Shown in pieces: positions 11,622 to 24,109 of a stretch of 64,000 nt of DNA (position 1 is its first letter; each line of letters opens with the position of its first letter). Position numbers and translations under genes: made by a program. This stretch comes from Candidula unifasciata (lineage: Eukaryota; Mollusca; Gastropoda; Stylommatophora; Geomitridae). The stretch covers positions 74,111 to 138,110 of the forward strand of contig CAJHNH020001150.1 in assembly GCA_905116865.2 (NCBI GenBank), read 5' to 3'. The notes under the pieces are model-generated. The model was not told the origin of the DNA, searched no databases, and saw nothing but the letters and a program-made list of their open reading frames with translations.

Positions 11622-12108
11622 AACTAGGAGCTTCTTAAACTAGATCATCTCTTCCTGAACTAAAAATTCTTTAACTATATTGTTTCTCCTTAACTTACAA
11701 CTTCTTTAACTAGATTAACTAGATTATCTCTCCTTTAACTAACAACTTCTTTAACTAGATTATCTCTCCTTTAACTAACAACTTCTTTAACTAGATCATC
11801 TCTCCTTTAACTAACAACTTCTTTAACTAGATCATCTCTCCTTTAACTAACAACTTCTTTGACTAGATCATCTCTCCTTTAACTTACAACTTCTTTAACT
11901 AGATCATCTCTCCTTTAACTAACAACTTCTTTGACTAGATTGTCTCTCCTTAAGTTTGAACTTCTTTAACTAGATTATCTCTCCTTTAACTAACAACTTC
12001 TTTAACTAGATTGTCTCTCCTTAAAACTTACAACTTCTTTAACTAGATCGTCTCTCCCTTAACTAACAACTTCTTTAACTAGATCATCTCTCATTGAACT
12101 TACAACTT
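11622..12108. repeat. 36-bp minisatellite, right part
   Basis: Same unit as 8106-8462 (AACTAGATCATCTCTCCTTT followed by AACTAACAACTTCTTT), in the same orientation, about 13 copies. It resumes after the inserted Penelope-like element. Confidence 0.92.
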
Positions 12109-13140
12109 CTGCACTGCTGATTACCTGAGCACAGGCGGGCAGCATTATGTACTGGATAGCAAAAGCAAGAAACGGTCTAGAGAAGATCAGGCTCCTTTTT
12201 TGGGGGGACGTTACTGTAGTAGACTAAAAGGAGGAGGGGAAGGGTTTTGAATACGTCACTTTTCTTGTTTAAAAAATAAAGCCATGTTTTTAGGCCTTAG
12301 CGAAGCCTTATTTTATTTGCAATAAATGTTAATGCAGTGTTTTATCTTATGTTGTAGACGTTAACAAAGTCTTTTTATTATATTCCATAGACATTAGTAA
12401 AGTTTTTTTTTCTTTAGATATTAACAACATGTTAAATGTCACATACGTTAGCAACGTTGTATATTTTCTAGAAGTTAAGGTTGTTCTATTTTATTGTATA
12501 GACGTTAGCCAAGTGTTATGTTGCACGCTATTGATATTTTTTTTTTTTTTTTTCTGTCCTGTTAATTCAGCTTGATGTGTAAGCATCCAGCAGTATCCAC
12601 AAAAACACACGGCTCTAAGTGCCGTACCTTGAATGGCTATAGCATGAAGTGGACACTTTTCCTTAGGCACACTTAACTTACTGGGGATGGTTGTATCTAA
12701 CGTGCGACAAGCCTGAAGCCTGGTCGACGACGCTCTACAGAGTGCTTGGCCCAGGGCACACATTCTTCAAGTGTCAGGGGAAACGAGGTTTCCGTCGACT
12801 CACCATCACGCGCTCACCAGGATACGCCTTGTTAGTATACTTATATCTAATTCCAAGGCCTGCCCCTCCACCTCCCCCGAGTCAAGTAGCACAGCTATAT
12901 CTGACCCCTGGTCTTATTCTCCACTTAGAGTCTCAGGTTGTCTCAGTGATGTTGGGAGATTCTTAATCCCTGGTCTTGTTCTCAACAGTGTCTCAGGTTG
13001 TCTCAGTGTTGTTGGGAGATTCTCTGACCCCTGGAAGGTAGTTTTTGTCTGTGTGTGTGTGTGCTTGAGTGTGTGTTTTTATATGTTTGTACCTTCACCC
13101 TCTGTGTCGACTGTTTGCATTCCAGAGTAAGGAGGTCAGT
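12109..13140. other. Mostly unique sequence with two small repeat patches
   Basis: At about 12290-12520 there are degenerate copies of a roughly 60-bp AT-rich unit (TTGTAGACGTTAACAAAGTC, TTCCATAGACATTAGTAAAG and relatives). At 12902-13032 a segment of about 70 bp is present twice (CCCTGGTCTT...CTCAGGTTGTCTCAGTGTTG...GGGAGATTCT). A poly-T tract lies near 12537-12553. No gene is recognised. Confidence 0.5.
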
Positions 13141-16100
13141 CTCAGATAATGAAATATTAAAACGATACCATTTGTAGATTTTGTGAGATGTGGTTCTATA
13201 GAACAATGAGGCGATGTGGTTTAAAAGAATAGTGATGTGACGTGGTTCTTTAGAAAAATGATGTGATTCCATAGAACAAAAATATCATGTGGTTAGAAAG
13301 TGCAATGATACGGTGCGGTTCTGTAGAAAAATGATGCGATATGGTTCTAAAGAATAATTATGCGATACGGTTCTATAGAATAATGATGCGATATGGTTCT
13401 ATATAAAAATGATGCGATATGGTTTCATAGAATAATGATGCGATGTATATCTATGGAAGGAAACTGAGATCAAGTTCTTTAGAATAATATGATATGGGTC
13501 TGTATAACAATTTGGAGATGTGGTTCTGTAGAACAATATGGAGACGTCGTTCTATAGAACAATATGGAGACGTCGTTCTATAGAACAATATAGAGATATG
13601 GTTCTACAGAACAATGTGGAGATGTGATTGTTTAGAAAAATGGTGAGATGAAGTTCTGCATAATAGTTTGGAGATATTGATCGGTGGAAGAATTTTGAGA
13701 TCAAGTTTCTTGATATCAAAAAATGATGCTATATGGTTCTATAAAACAATGTTGCGATTTGGTTCTATAAAACAATATTGCGGTCTGGTTCTATAAAACA
13801 ATGATGCGATATGGTTCTATAAAACAATTATGCGAATAAAGTTCTTTAAAACAATAATGCGAATATGGTTCTATAAAACATTGATGCGATATGGTTCTAT
13901 AAAACAATGATGCGATATGGTTCTATAAAACAATAATGCGATATGGTTCTATAAAACAATGATGCGATATGGTTCTATAAAACAATGATACGATTTTGGT
14001 TCTATAAAACAATGATGCGGTATGGTTCTATAAAGCAATGTGGAGATATGGTTCTATAAAGCAATGATGCGATATGATTGTATAAAACAATGTGGAGATA
14101 TGGTTCTATAAAGCAATGATGCGATATGATTCTGTAAAACAATGTGGAGATATGGTTCTATAAAACAATGTGGAGATATGGTTCTATAAAACAATGTGGA
14201 GATTTGGTTCTATAAAACAATGTGGAGATTTGGTTCTATAAAACAATGTTCAGGTATGGTTCTATAAAACAATGTGGAGATCAGGTTCTATAAAAGAATG
14301 TGGAGATTTGGTTCTATAAAACAATGTGGAGATCAGGTTCTATAAAACAATGTGGAGATATGGTTCTATAAAACAATGTGGAGATATGGTTCTATAAAGC
14401 AATGTGGAGATATGGTTCTATAAAGCAATGTGGAGATATGGTTCTATAAAACAATGTGGAGATATGGTTCTATAAAGCAATGATGCGATATGGTTCTATA
14501 AAGCAATGATGCGATATGATTCTATAAAACAATGTGGAGATATGGTTCTATAAAACAATGTGGAGATATGGTTCTATAAAACAATATGGAGATTTGGTTC
14601 TATAAAACAATGTGGAGATATGGTTCTATAAAACAATGTGGAGATATGGTTCTATAAAACAATGTGGAGGTATGGTTCTATAAAACAATGTGGAGATATG
14701 GTTCTATAAAACAATGTGGAGGTATGGTTCTATAAAACAATGTGGAGGTATGGTTCTATAAAACAATGTGACGATATGGTTCTATAAAACAATGTGGAGA
14801 TATGGTTCTATAAAACAATGTGGAGGTATGGTTCTATAAAACAATGTGGAGATATGGTTCTATAAAACAATGTGGAGATATGGTTCTTTAAAACAATGTG
14901 AAGATATGGTTCTATAAAACAATGTGGAGATCAGGTTCTATAAAACAATGTGGAGATATGGTTCTATAAAACAATGTGGAGATCAGGTTCTATAAAACAA
15001 TGATGCGTATGCTATAAAACAATGTAGAGATCAGGTTCTATAAAACAATGTGGAGATATGGTTCTATAAAACAATGTGAAGATATGGTTCTATAAAACAA
15101 TGTGGAGATCAGGTTCTAAAAAAAAATGTGGAGATCAGGTTCTATAAAAAAATGTGGAGATCAGGTTCTTTAAAACAATGTGGAGATCAGGTTCTATAAA
15201 ACAATGTGGAGATCAGGTTCTATAAAACAATGTGGAGATATGGTTCTATAAAACAATGTGGAGATTTGGTTCTATAAAACAATGTGGAGATATGGTTCTA
15301 TAAAACAATATGGAGATATGGTTCTATAAAACAATGTGGAGATATGTTTCTATAAAACAATGTGGAGAAATGGTTCTATAAAACAATGTGGAGATCAGGT
15401 TCTATAAAACAATGTGAAGATCAGATTCTATAAAACAATGGGGAGATATGTTTCGATAAAACAATGTGGAGATCAGGTTCTATAAAACAATGTGGAGATA
15501 TGGTTCTATAAAACAATGTGGAGATCAGGTTCTATAAAACAATGATGCGTATGCTATAAAACAATGTAGAGATCAGGTTCTATAAAACAATGTGGAGATA
15601 TGGTTCTATAAAACAATGTGGAGATATGGTTCTATAAAACAATATGGAGATCAGGTTCTAAAAAAAAATGTGGAGATCAGGTTCTATAATAAAATGTGGA
15701 GATCAGGTTCTTTAAAACAATGTGGAGATCAGGTTCTATAAAACAATGTGGAGATCAGGTTCTATAAAACAATGTGGAGATATGGTTCTATAAAACAATG
15801 TGGAGATTTGGTTCTATAAAACAATGTGGAGATATGGTTCTATAAAACAATATGGAGATATGGTTCTATAAAACAATGTGGAGATATGTTTCTATAAAAC
15901 AATGTGGAGAAATGGTTCTATAAAACAATGTGGAGATCAGGTTCTATAAAACAATGTGAAGATCAGGTTCTATAAAACAATGGGGAGATTTGGTTCTATA
16001 AAACAATGTGGAGATATTGTTCTATAAAACAATGTGGAGATCAGGTGCTATAAAACAATGTGGAGATCAGGTTTTATAAAACAATGTGGAGATCAGGTTC

Positions 16101-17350
16101 TATAAAACAATGTAGAGATATGGTTCTATAAAACAATGTGGAGATATGTTTCTATAAAACAATGTGGAGAAATGGTTCTATAAAACAATGTGGAGATCAG
16201 GTTCTATAAAACAATGTGAAGATCAGGTTCTATAAAACAATGGGGAGATTTGGTTCTATAAAACAATGTGGAGATATTGTTCTATAAAACAATGTGGAGA
16301 TCAGGTGCTGTAAAACAATGTGGAGATCAGGTTCTATAAAACAATGTGGAGATCAGGTTCTATAAAACAATGTGGAGATCAGGTTCTATAAAACAATGTA
16401 GAGATATGGTTCTATAAAACAATGTGGAGATCAGGTTCTATAAAACAATGTGGAGGTATGGTTCTATAAAACAATGTGGAGATATGGTTCTATAAAACAA
16501 TCTGGAGATATGGTTCTATAAAACAATGTGGAGATCAGGTTCTATAAAACAATCTGGAGATATGGTTCTATAAAACAATGTGGAGATCAGGTTCTATAAA
16601 ACAATGTGGAGATATGGTTCTATAAAACAATGATGCGATATGGTTCTATAAAACAATGATGCGATATGGTTCTATAAAACAATAATGCGATATGGTTCTA
16701 TAAAACAATGTGGAGAAATGGTTCTATAAAACAATGTGGAGATATGGTTCTATAAAACAATGTGGAGAAATGGTTCTATAAAACAATGTGGAGATATGGT
16801 TCTATAAAACAATGTGGAGAAATGGTTCTATAAAACAATGTGGAGATTAGGTTCTATAAAACAAAGTGGAGATCAGGTTCTATAAAACAATGTGGAGATA
16901 TGGTTCTATAAAACAATGTGGAGATATGGTTCTATAAAACAATGTGGAGAAATGGTTCTATAAAACAATGTGGATATGTGGTTCTATAAAACAATGTGGA
17001 GATCAGGTTCTATAAAACAATGTGGAGAAATGGTTCTATAAAACAATGTGGAGATATGGTTCTATAAAACAATGTGGAGAAATGGTTCTATAAAACAATG
17101 TGGAGAAATGGTTCTATAAAACAATGTGGAGATATGGTTCTATAAAACAATGTGGAGATCAGGTTCTATAAAACAATGTGAAGATATGGTTCTATAAAAC
17201 AATGTGGAGATATGGTTCTATAAAACAATGTGGAGAAATGGTTCTATAAAACAATGTGTAGATATGGTTCTATAAAACAATGTGGAGATTAGGTTCTATA
17301 AAACAAAGTGGAGATCAGGTTTTATAAAACAATGTGGAGATCAGGTTCTA
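13141..17350. repeat. 26-bp minisatellite, type A, about 160 copies with higher-order units
   Basis: The unit is GATATGGTTCTATAAAACAA plus TGTGGA. Early copies carry TGATGC instead of TGTGGA. Variant units (GATCAGG, GAAATGG, GATTTGG) recur in the same order. One block containing GATGCGTATGCTATAAAAC occurs at about 15002 and again at about 15544 (542 bp apart). Another containing GAAATGG, GTGAAGATCAG and GGGGAG recurs at about 15361, 15902 and 16162. These are multi-unit duplications inside the array. Confidence 0.96.
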
Positions 17351-18860
17351 AAGGACTATGTGGTTCTTTAGAACAAAGATGAGATAATATTCTGTAAAAA
17401 CAAAGTGGAGAAATTGGTCTATTGAACAATGTGGAGATGTAGTTCTGTAGAATAAATTGGAGATGTAGTTCTATAGAATAAAGTGGAGATTTGGTTCTAT
17501 AGAATAAAGTGGAGATGTAGTTCTATAGAATAAAGTGGAGATGTAGTGCTATAGAATAAAGTGGAGATGTAGTTCTATAGAATAAAGTGGAGATGTAGTT
17601 CTATAGAATAAAGTGGAGATGTGGTTGTATAGAATAAAGTGGAGATGTAGTTCTACAGATTAAAGTGGAAATGTGGTTCTATAGAATAAAGTGGAGATGT
17701 AGTTCCATAGAATAAAGTGGAGATGTAGTTCTATAGAATAAAGTGGAGATGTAGTTCTATAGAATAAAGTGGAAATGACGTTCTATAGAATAAAGTGGAG
17801 ATGTAGTTCTATAGAATTAAGTGGAGATGTAGCTCTGTAGAATAGAGTGGAGATGTAGTTCTATAGAATAAATTGGAGATGTAGTTCTATAGAATAAAGT
17901 GGAGATTTGGTTCTATAGAATAAAGTGGAGATGTAGTTCTATAGAATAAAGTGGAGATGTAGTGCCATAGAATAAAGTGGAGATGTAGTTCTATAGAATA
18001 AAGTGGAGATGTAGTTCTATAGAATAAAGTGGAGATGTGGTTGTATAGAATAAAGTGGAGATGTAGTTCTACAGATTAAAGTGGAAATGTGGTTCTATAG
18101 AATAAAGTGGAGATGTAGTTCTATAGAATAAAGTGGAGATGTAGTTCTATAGAATAAAGTGGAGATGTAGTTCTATAGAATAAAGTGGAAATGTTGTTCT
18201 ATAGAATAAAGTGGAGATGTAGTTCTATAGAATAAAGTGGAGATGTAGCTCTGTAGAATAGAGTGGAGATGTAGTTCTATAGAATAAAGTGGAGATGTAG
18301 TGCTCTAGAATAAAGTGGAGATGTGGTTATATGGAACCATATGGATAATTGGTTCTGTGGAACGATGTGCAGTTGTGGCTGTATAGAAAAATGGTGTGGA
18401 TATGTTGTCCTATAGAACAAAGTAGAGATGTGGCTCTGTAGAACAAAGATGAAATGTTATTTTGTAGAAAAAGTGGAGCAATTTTTCTATAGAAAAATGT
18501 GGTGATATAGTTCTATAGAACAAAGTGTAGATGTGGTTCTATATAAAATAATGCGATATGGTTCTAAAGAACATTGTGGAGATGTTTTGTAGAATAAATT
18601 AGAGATGTGGTTTAATAGAACAATGTGTAGGTTTAGTTCTATAGAACTATGCGGAGATGTAGTTTTATAGAACGATGTAAAGATGTGGTTCTATAGGACA
18701 ATAATGCGTTGTGATTTTGTAAAACAGTTTGGAGAGTTCGCTCTGTCGAACAATGAGGAGATGTTCTGTAGAAGAAGGTTGGACAATGAAGAAACAATTT
18801 TATAGAACAAGGTTGACGTGTAGTTCTATATAGGAGTGTTTAGATTAGGTTCTATAATAC
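17350..18860. repeat. 26-bp minisatellite, type B with TTCTATAGAA palindrome
   Basis: The unit GGAGATGTAGTTCTATAGAA plus TAAAGT is a clear relative of the preceding type A unit, and each copy holds the 10-bp palindrome TTCTATAGAA. A 16-unit block is duplicated: the variant TTCTACAGATTAAAGTGGAA lies at about 17650 and again 416 bp later (16 x 26). The array degenerates beyond about 18340. Confidence 0.95.
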
Positions 18861-19110
18861 AACGTATTTATTCCAGGTTCCTACTCCCCCCTCCCCCCAC
18901 CATTTTCCGCCCCACCCTCTTTTTCAACCCACCTCTCCAACGCACCGGCACAGCACACTTTGATTAAAACGAAGAAAACAAGAAAAATTCCAATCACTGA
19001 TAACAAGAAATTGGTGAATAAACATGCACATAAACCAAAGTGTTAAACAAGAAAAGAAACAGTCACCAACAACTGGTAATTTAGTGTCTAAATATCAACG
19101 TGATGGTTGA
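18861..19110. other. Unique, pyrimidine- then A-rich spacer
   Basis: A C-rich patch (CCCCCCTCCCCCCACC) is followed by A-rich DNA. No gene or repeat recognised. Confidence 0.4.
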
Positions 19111-19111
19111 A

Positions 19112-19430
19112 ACTGTTTTGTCCTGATGTAATCTGCATGTATGTGGACACGACACAGCGGAAATCACGCTCCCCGCCAAGCAGGCAACACTGTTTTGTCC
19201 TGATGTAATCTGTATGTATGTGGACACGACACAGCAGAAATCACACTCCACGCCAAGCAGGCAACACTGTTTTGTCCTGATGTAATCTGTATGTATGTGG
19301 ACACGACACAGAGGAAATCACACTCCACGCCAAGCTGGCAACACTGTTTTGTCCTGATGTAATCTGTATGTATGTGGACACGACACAGCGGAAATCACGC
19401 TCCCCGCCAAGCAGGCAACACTGTTTTGCT
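19112..19430. repeat. 77-bp tandem repeat, 4 copies
   Basis: Copies begin ACTGTTTTGTCCTGATGTAA at 19112, 19189, 19266 and 19343, and a fifth copy starts at 19420 but is cut off after a few bases. The period is exactly 77 bp, with few substitutions. Confidence 0.95.
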
Positions 19431-20398
19431 TGCACGACTGGTAAACCTAAGTATCCACATTCACAGCATGAATGCTGAGGTAAATGGCAGAAGAATTTGT
19501 AAACCAGATTTAGCCACATGAGGTTACACCGCGAGACACTGCACCCAAAATAACACAAGCCTAAAAATAGAAAATGGTAGTAGCCTTTGATGTCAATAAT
19601 GAAAGTTATTGGACTCAGTTCGTTGCTTCCACAACTTCATTTTACCCATAAAAGCTCTGAGGGCATTATAACATAGAATTATCCAAGCTGCACAACAACA
19701 ACAGCAACAACAGAGTAAGATACGCCAATGAAAAGGCAAGTGAGTTTTCAGTAAATGCATTCAGATGATCTTTTTGTTCTAACGCACGAGAAAGACTAAC
19801 CTCAGATTTTAACGCTTTCAGTGGAGTTAACCACCGCCTTCTCTATTTATAGGCCAAACAGGTCAACGGGGATTCCCGTTCTTGTGCAAGAATGGAGTCC
19901 CTCTGCGTCCACAGTTTTTATCTAGGAGATGTATACACAAATTAAAACTACAGTTTCATTAATTTTCGACACATGTTAAAGAACTATACATCATTTTTTA
20001 GGGTAAATAATTGTGCTATTTAAATATAACAATAAGGGCTCTTATAGACAAACAAAAATTCTTTTGCTACAGTCAACATGAACATAAACATCAATAACGT
20101 TTGGATATAAATTGAAAGTTATTCCAGCAAAAGTAAAGAAATATCAGTGCTAACTCTTTGATTCTGAGAGGGTATTGTTGTATCAGAGGAGCCCGGTCGG
20201 GAGGGGGGGGGGGGTGTGACATTTGTACTATATCAAATAATAAAAATACTGCTGTGAAAAATACACGTCATATATAGCATAAATATAAATGATTGATGGT
20301 TATTATTACTATTAGTAGACTACTACAACATATAATTATATTGTTATTTAATAATTAGTAAACAAGCACAGTCAATATGAAATTAATATGTAGAAGCC
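19431..20398. other. Unassigned AT-rich unique sequence
   Basis: About 970 bases, AT-rich, with an isolated G tract (GGGAGGGGGGGGGGGG) near 20200. I see no coding exon with conserved features, no RNA gene and no clear transposon termini. Confidence 0.4.
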
Positions 20399-20399
20399 A

Positions 20400-20730
20400 A
20401 TTTACAGAAATTAACACAGACCGTACAACTGCAAATATGCATAAGAAATCGATGAACAACCAGAAGTTTCTGCCAGAGTTTACAGCCAGTGTTCACCAAG
20501 CCGAAACCAATTTATAAAAATTAACACAGACTGTACAGCTGCAAATATGCATAAGAAGTAGATGAACAACCAGAAGTTTCCGCCAGAGTTTACAGCCAGT
20601 GTTCGCAAAGCCAAAGCAAATTTACAAAAATTAACACAGACCGTACAACTGCAAATATGCATAAAAAGTCAATGAACAACCAGAAGTTTCTGCCAGAGTT
20701 TACATCCAGTGTTCGCGAAGCATAAAGCAA
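20400..20730. repeat. 110-bp tandem repeat, 3 copies
   Basis: Copies start at about 20400, 20510 and 20620 and share AAATTAACACAGACCGTACA, CTGCAAATATGCATAAGAA, AACAACCAGAAGTTTC and GCCAGAGTTTACAGCCAGTG. The last copy is partial. Confidence 0.93.
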
Positions 20731-20829
20731 ATGGTTGGGGATTAATATTATTAGTGTACTTGCACAACATAAAATTATACTGTTAGTCAACAATTAGTGA
20801 AGAGGCAAAGAGTTACTCAAGCAACAACA

Positions 20830-21620
20830 ACAAAAAAAGAGTAGACTCAAACGTGGCAAATCCTGGATCGGTGGGTTGGGCTGAGGTTCTTATCGAACAT
20901 GTTTGCCGCCTTACTGACAATAATTTTTGAAATGAATGGATATGTTGACACTTTAGTCAGAACACTGTTTGACGAAAACACAGATGAAGGTGATGCTGTA
21001 GTTTACACAGATGGGCCAGTAATTAGGGGCAAGCTAATTGCATGGGCCTTCACAGTAAGCTCAAGGGGAAAAACCAGCATGCTGTTACAACTAGAAGCCT
21101 TACAATGGAAACTATAGCTGTAACATAAGCTTTAGCATACCTTGGTACTCAAAGGTTCATACACGTATGCTTTCTTAATGACTCGATGAATATGCTTTAA
21201 AAAAATCCACGATGGATTTATCAGGCAAGAATGAATTGAAACACTAAGCGCTTCACGAATATCTGCCCTAATCTTTATCTTTGTGCGAAGTTATGTGAGT
21301 GTTCAAGGGAACGAGCGTGCAGACTATCTTGCTGACACTGCAGTTGCTAAACTGGTCCAGTACTGGACAGAAGTGATGTTATCAATGCCATACGCTGCAC
21401 TTACCACGCCAAAGGACATGACTACATATCCCTCTTTAGACTGACGGACTTAAGGGTGCAGCCTGTAGCTGCAAGAAATAAACATTTTACTAAGAGGACA
21501 AGAGGTTTTATTAACTAACGTATAACAAGCGTCATCAGTCGTTTTACACTTGTGGAGCTTTTGAGGAGGAGATCGGAGCACCAATGGATCTGTCCGGAGT
21601 GCTGGGATGATAATCATTTC
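20830..21620 (+). pseudogene. LINE RNase H domain relic
   Basis: At 20899-21117 the + strand reads a start of a type I RNase [21 protein letters not shown], matching the YTDGS metal-binding motif (here DGP) and the GxxAWAF strand. After stops and frame changes, the C-terminal motif appears near 21290-21350 (SYVSVQGNERADYLADTAVA, equivalent to GNExADxLA). Near 21590 comes a terminal ICPECWDD Cys motif, matching the tails of the other RNase H fragments in this window. The D-E-D-D set is disrupted and several stops intervene, so it is a dead 3' fragment of a Jockey/I-like LINE. Confidence 0.75.
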
Positions 21621-21843
21621 TAATCACTAATCACTAATTCAGTCTGTTCACTTATACATTATTCTTAAGACCACCCATTTAAAATTGTTTATGAAAATGA
21701 GATGCGAAAAAAAATTATTCATTGCAAACCAATAGAGTTCAAATTCAATAGAATTCAGTGTCACGTTCGTTTTCAGCACCCCAAATTATGTAACGAATAA
21801 TTTTGTTCATATTAAGGCCAAAATCGTGTATTCGAGTATTTTT

Positions 21844-22012
21844 GTTTACTTCACTGTCTGATATTTGATGTGTTATTGTTTACTTCACTGTCTGATATTT
21901 GATGTGTTATTGTTTACCTCACTGTCTGATATTTGATGTGTTATTGTTTACCTCACTGTCTGATATTTGATGTGTTATTGTTTACTTCACTGTCTGACAC
22001 TTAATATTTTAT
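21844..22012. repeat. 34-bp tandem repeat, 5 copies
   Basis: The unit is GTTTACTTCACTGTCTGATA followed by TTTGATGTGTTATT, nearly perfect over five copies. Confidence 0.95.
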
Positions 22013-22289
22013 TCCATATAGGTGAAGCATTGGCTTGAACCCTCACCTCATATAGCAGTGTCCTACTATTTCGACTACTCTAAATTGACAATTCGATGTG
22101 CAAAAGCGTCATCGGTTGAACATTTTGGAATATAACTAGAGATATTCGGTTTCAACAGTTACGACAGACTTCTCTTCAACAGTTACGACAGACTTCTCTT
22201 CAATAGCAGACATACTCTGTCCAGTGGATGCGAGTGATAGCAAATCTGCAGATATCAGGGCTATTCTGAGTACACTGACATAGGATAAA

Positions 22290-22990
22290 ACTGTATTGGA
22301 TCTCTGAGGCCGTAGGCAGGTTTAGATCTCTGAAGGTGTAGGCAGGTTTAAATCTCTGAGGCCGTAGGCAGGTTTAAATCTCTGAGGCCGTAGGCAGGTT
22401 TAAATCTCTGAAGCTGTAGGCAGGTTTAAATCTCTGAAGCTGTAGGCAGGTTTAAATCTCTGAAGGTGTAGGCAGGTTTAAATCTCTGAAGGTGTAGACA
22501 GGTTTAAATCTCTGAAGGTGTAGACAGGTTTAAATCTCTGAAGCTGTAGGCAGGTTTAAATCTCCGAAACTGTAGGCAGGTTTAAATCTCTGAAACTGTA
22601 GGCAGGTTTAAATCTCTGAAACTGTAGACAGGTTTAAATCTCCGAAGCTGTAGGCAGGTTTAAATCTCTGAAACTGTAGGCAGGTTTAAATCTCTGAAAC
22701 TGTAGACAGGTTTAAATCTCTGAAACTGTAGACAGGTTTAAATCTCCGAAACTGTAGGCAGGTTTAAATCTCTGAAACTGTAGACAGGTTTAAATCTCCG
22801 AAGCTGTAGGCAGGTTTAAATCTCTGAAACTGTAGGCAGGTTTAGATCTTCGAAGCTGTAGACAGGTTTATATCTCCGAAGCTGTAAACAGGTTTATATC
22901 TCCGAAGCTGTAAACAGGTTTATATCTCTGAAGCTGTAAACAGGTTTATATCTCCGAAGCTGTAGACAGGTTTATATCTCTTAAGCCATA
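22290..22990. repeat. 26-bp minisatellite upstream of the PHF24-like first exon
   Basis: The unit is CTCTGAAGCTGTAGGCAGGT plus TTAAAT, about 27 copies, with AAACTG/AAGCTG, GGTGTAG and TAGACAGG/TAGGCAGG variants. It ends roughly 270 bp before the ATG of exon 1, so it lies in the promoter, 5' UTR or an upstream intron. Confidence 0.94.
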
Positions 22991-23264
22991 GATTGTATTT
23001 GATTTGTGATGTCATAGACTTATTATATTTATAAAGCCGTAAACAGGATTAGATCTACGAAGCCGTAGACTCCAGTAGATTGCTGAATGTATAGAAGTGA
23101 TAAAACCTTAACCCTGCATTAAAAACAATTAGACATTTCTTACTTCATAGAGGATAGTCCATGGGAAAGTGTGTGAATGATCTCCTCAACTAAAACAAAT
23201 ATCACTGTGAGATTGTGCATGAAAAAGCTTCTGACAGTGCTTTTTGGCTCACTCTTTGACTACC
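22991..23264 (+). promoter_or_regulatory. Region immediately upstream of the PHF24-like ATG
   Basis: Non-repetitive sequence leading into TACCATGG, a good Kozak context. I see no reliable TATA box or initiator. A possible splice acceptor (TTACTTCATAG at about 23140-23150) would allow a 5' UTR exon further upstream. Its role is inferred only from position. Confidence 0.35.
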
Positions 23265-23696
23265 ATGGGAGCCAGTTTATCAAAAACTGTGAACACAAAA
23301 TATGAGGTGAGGCATACCGTGGAAGGACAGTTAGTCAGCACCAACATCAGCAAGAAAGGCAGCATCAAAAAGAAAAACAAAAATAGTGTGAAGATCAAGG
23401 ATGGTCACAAGTCTAGGTCTGCCACAAGTCAGCTGACACCCGAAACATTTTTAGGTGTCAGTGAAGAAATCTGTGACACAGCGACACAGCCTCAACTGTC
23501 CAGCGGTGCCATTTATAGAAAGAAATCATCGTGTGTATCCTGCGAGGCCAGGGACGTGTTACTGGGAACACACAGGTCACGCTCGGGGTCAGAAAAATCG
23601 TTACGGTTCAGTGATTTCAACAAAGTCCTACGCAAAACCAGAATCTATGACTGGGAAATGCAGCCTCTTGATATTGCTTTGGAGGATGTGGAAGAT
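23265..23696 (+). CDS. PHF24-like gene, exon 1 (N-terminal 144 codons)
   Basis: The ATG at 23265 lies in ACCATGG and opens 144 codons, ending at a GAT followed by a consensus donor GTAAGT (phase 0). The protein begins MGASLSK, an MGxxxS N-myristoylation-type signal. PHF24/GINIP proteins, neuronal Gi-alpha-binding proteins in mammals, start with the same MGxxxSK pattern. A basic stretch follows (KKGSIKKKNKNSVKIKDGHK, residues about 30-49), then Ser-rich low-complexity sequence. The conserved end (RKTRIYDWEMQPLDIALEDV) corresponds to the segment just before the PHD finger in the family. Upstream in-frame TTG codons exist, but ATG 23265 is preferred for its context and the myristoylation signal. 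A 5' UTR exon may lie upstream. Confidence 0.82.
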
Positions 23697-23997
23697 GTAA
23701 GTCGTCCCACCATAAATGTTGTTCTGTGTTAGCTACAAAATTCCCACATGCGCAGTGTGTGGTCACAGTACTGACCACGCGGCCATAAATCTTCAGGTTA
23801 AAACAATATAAACGAGAGAACAGTCCTTGTTTTCTTCATTGTCATGTGGGGCGAAAGGTTGGGGGGGGGAGTGGGGGGGGAGTGGGGAGGGGGGGGGAGT
23901 GGGGAGTGGGGAGCATAGCTGTTAGGTATCACTCCACTATAGGAAAGTAAAGTGTGTTTGTGTGTGTGTGTGTCTCTCTCTCTTTCTCTCTCTCTCT

Positions 23998-24060
<63 letters not shown>

Positions 24061-24105
24061 CTCTAAGGTTATTCTGTTGGGGCATAACAACACCAAGGTT
24101 TATAT
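23697..24105. repeat. Intron 1 start: G-rich and CT-rich simple sequence
   Basis: Following the donor at 23697 is about 140 bp of unique sequence. Then come GGGGGAGTGGGG runs (about 23850-23912), a GT run (about 23954-23974) and a (CT)n microsatellite (about 23975-24063). Unlike the other exon-intron junctions here, this donor is not tandemly repeated. Confidence 0.9.
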
Positions 24106-24109
24106 TTCT

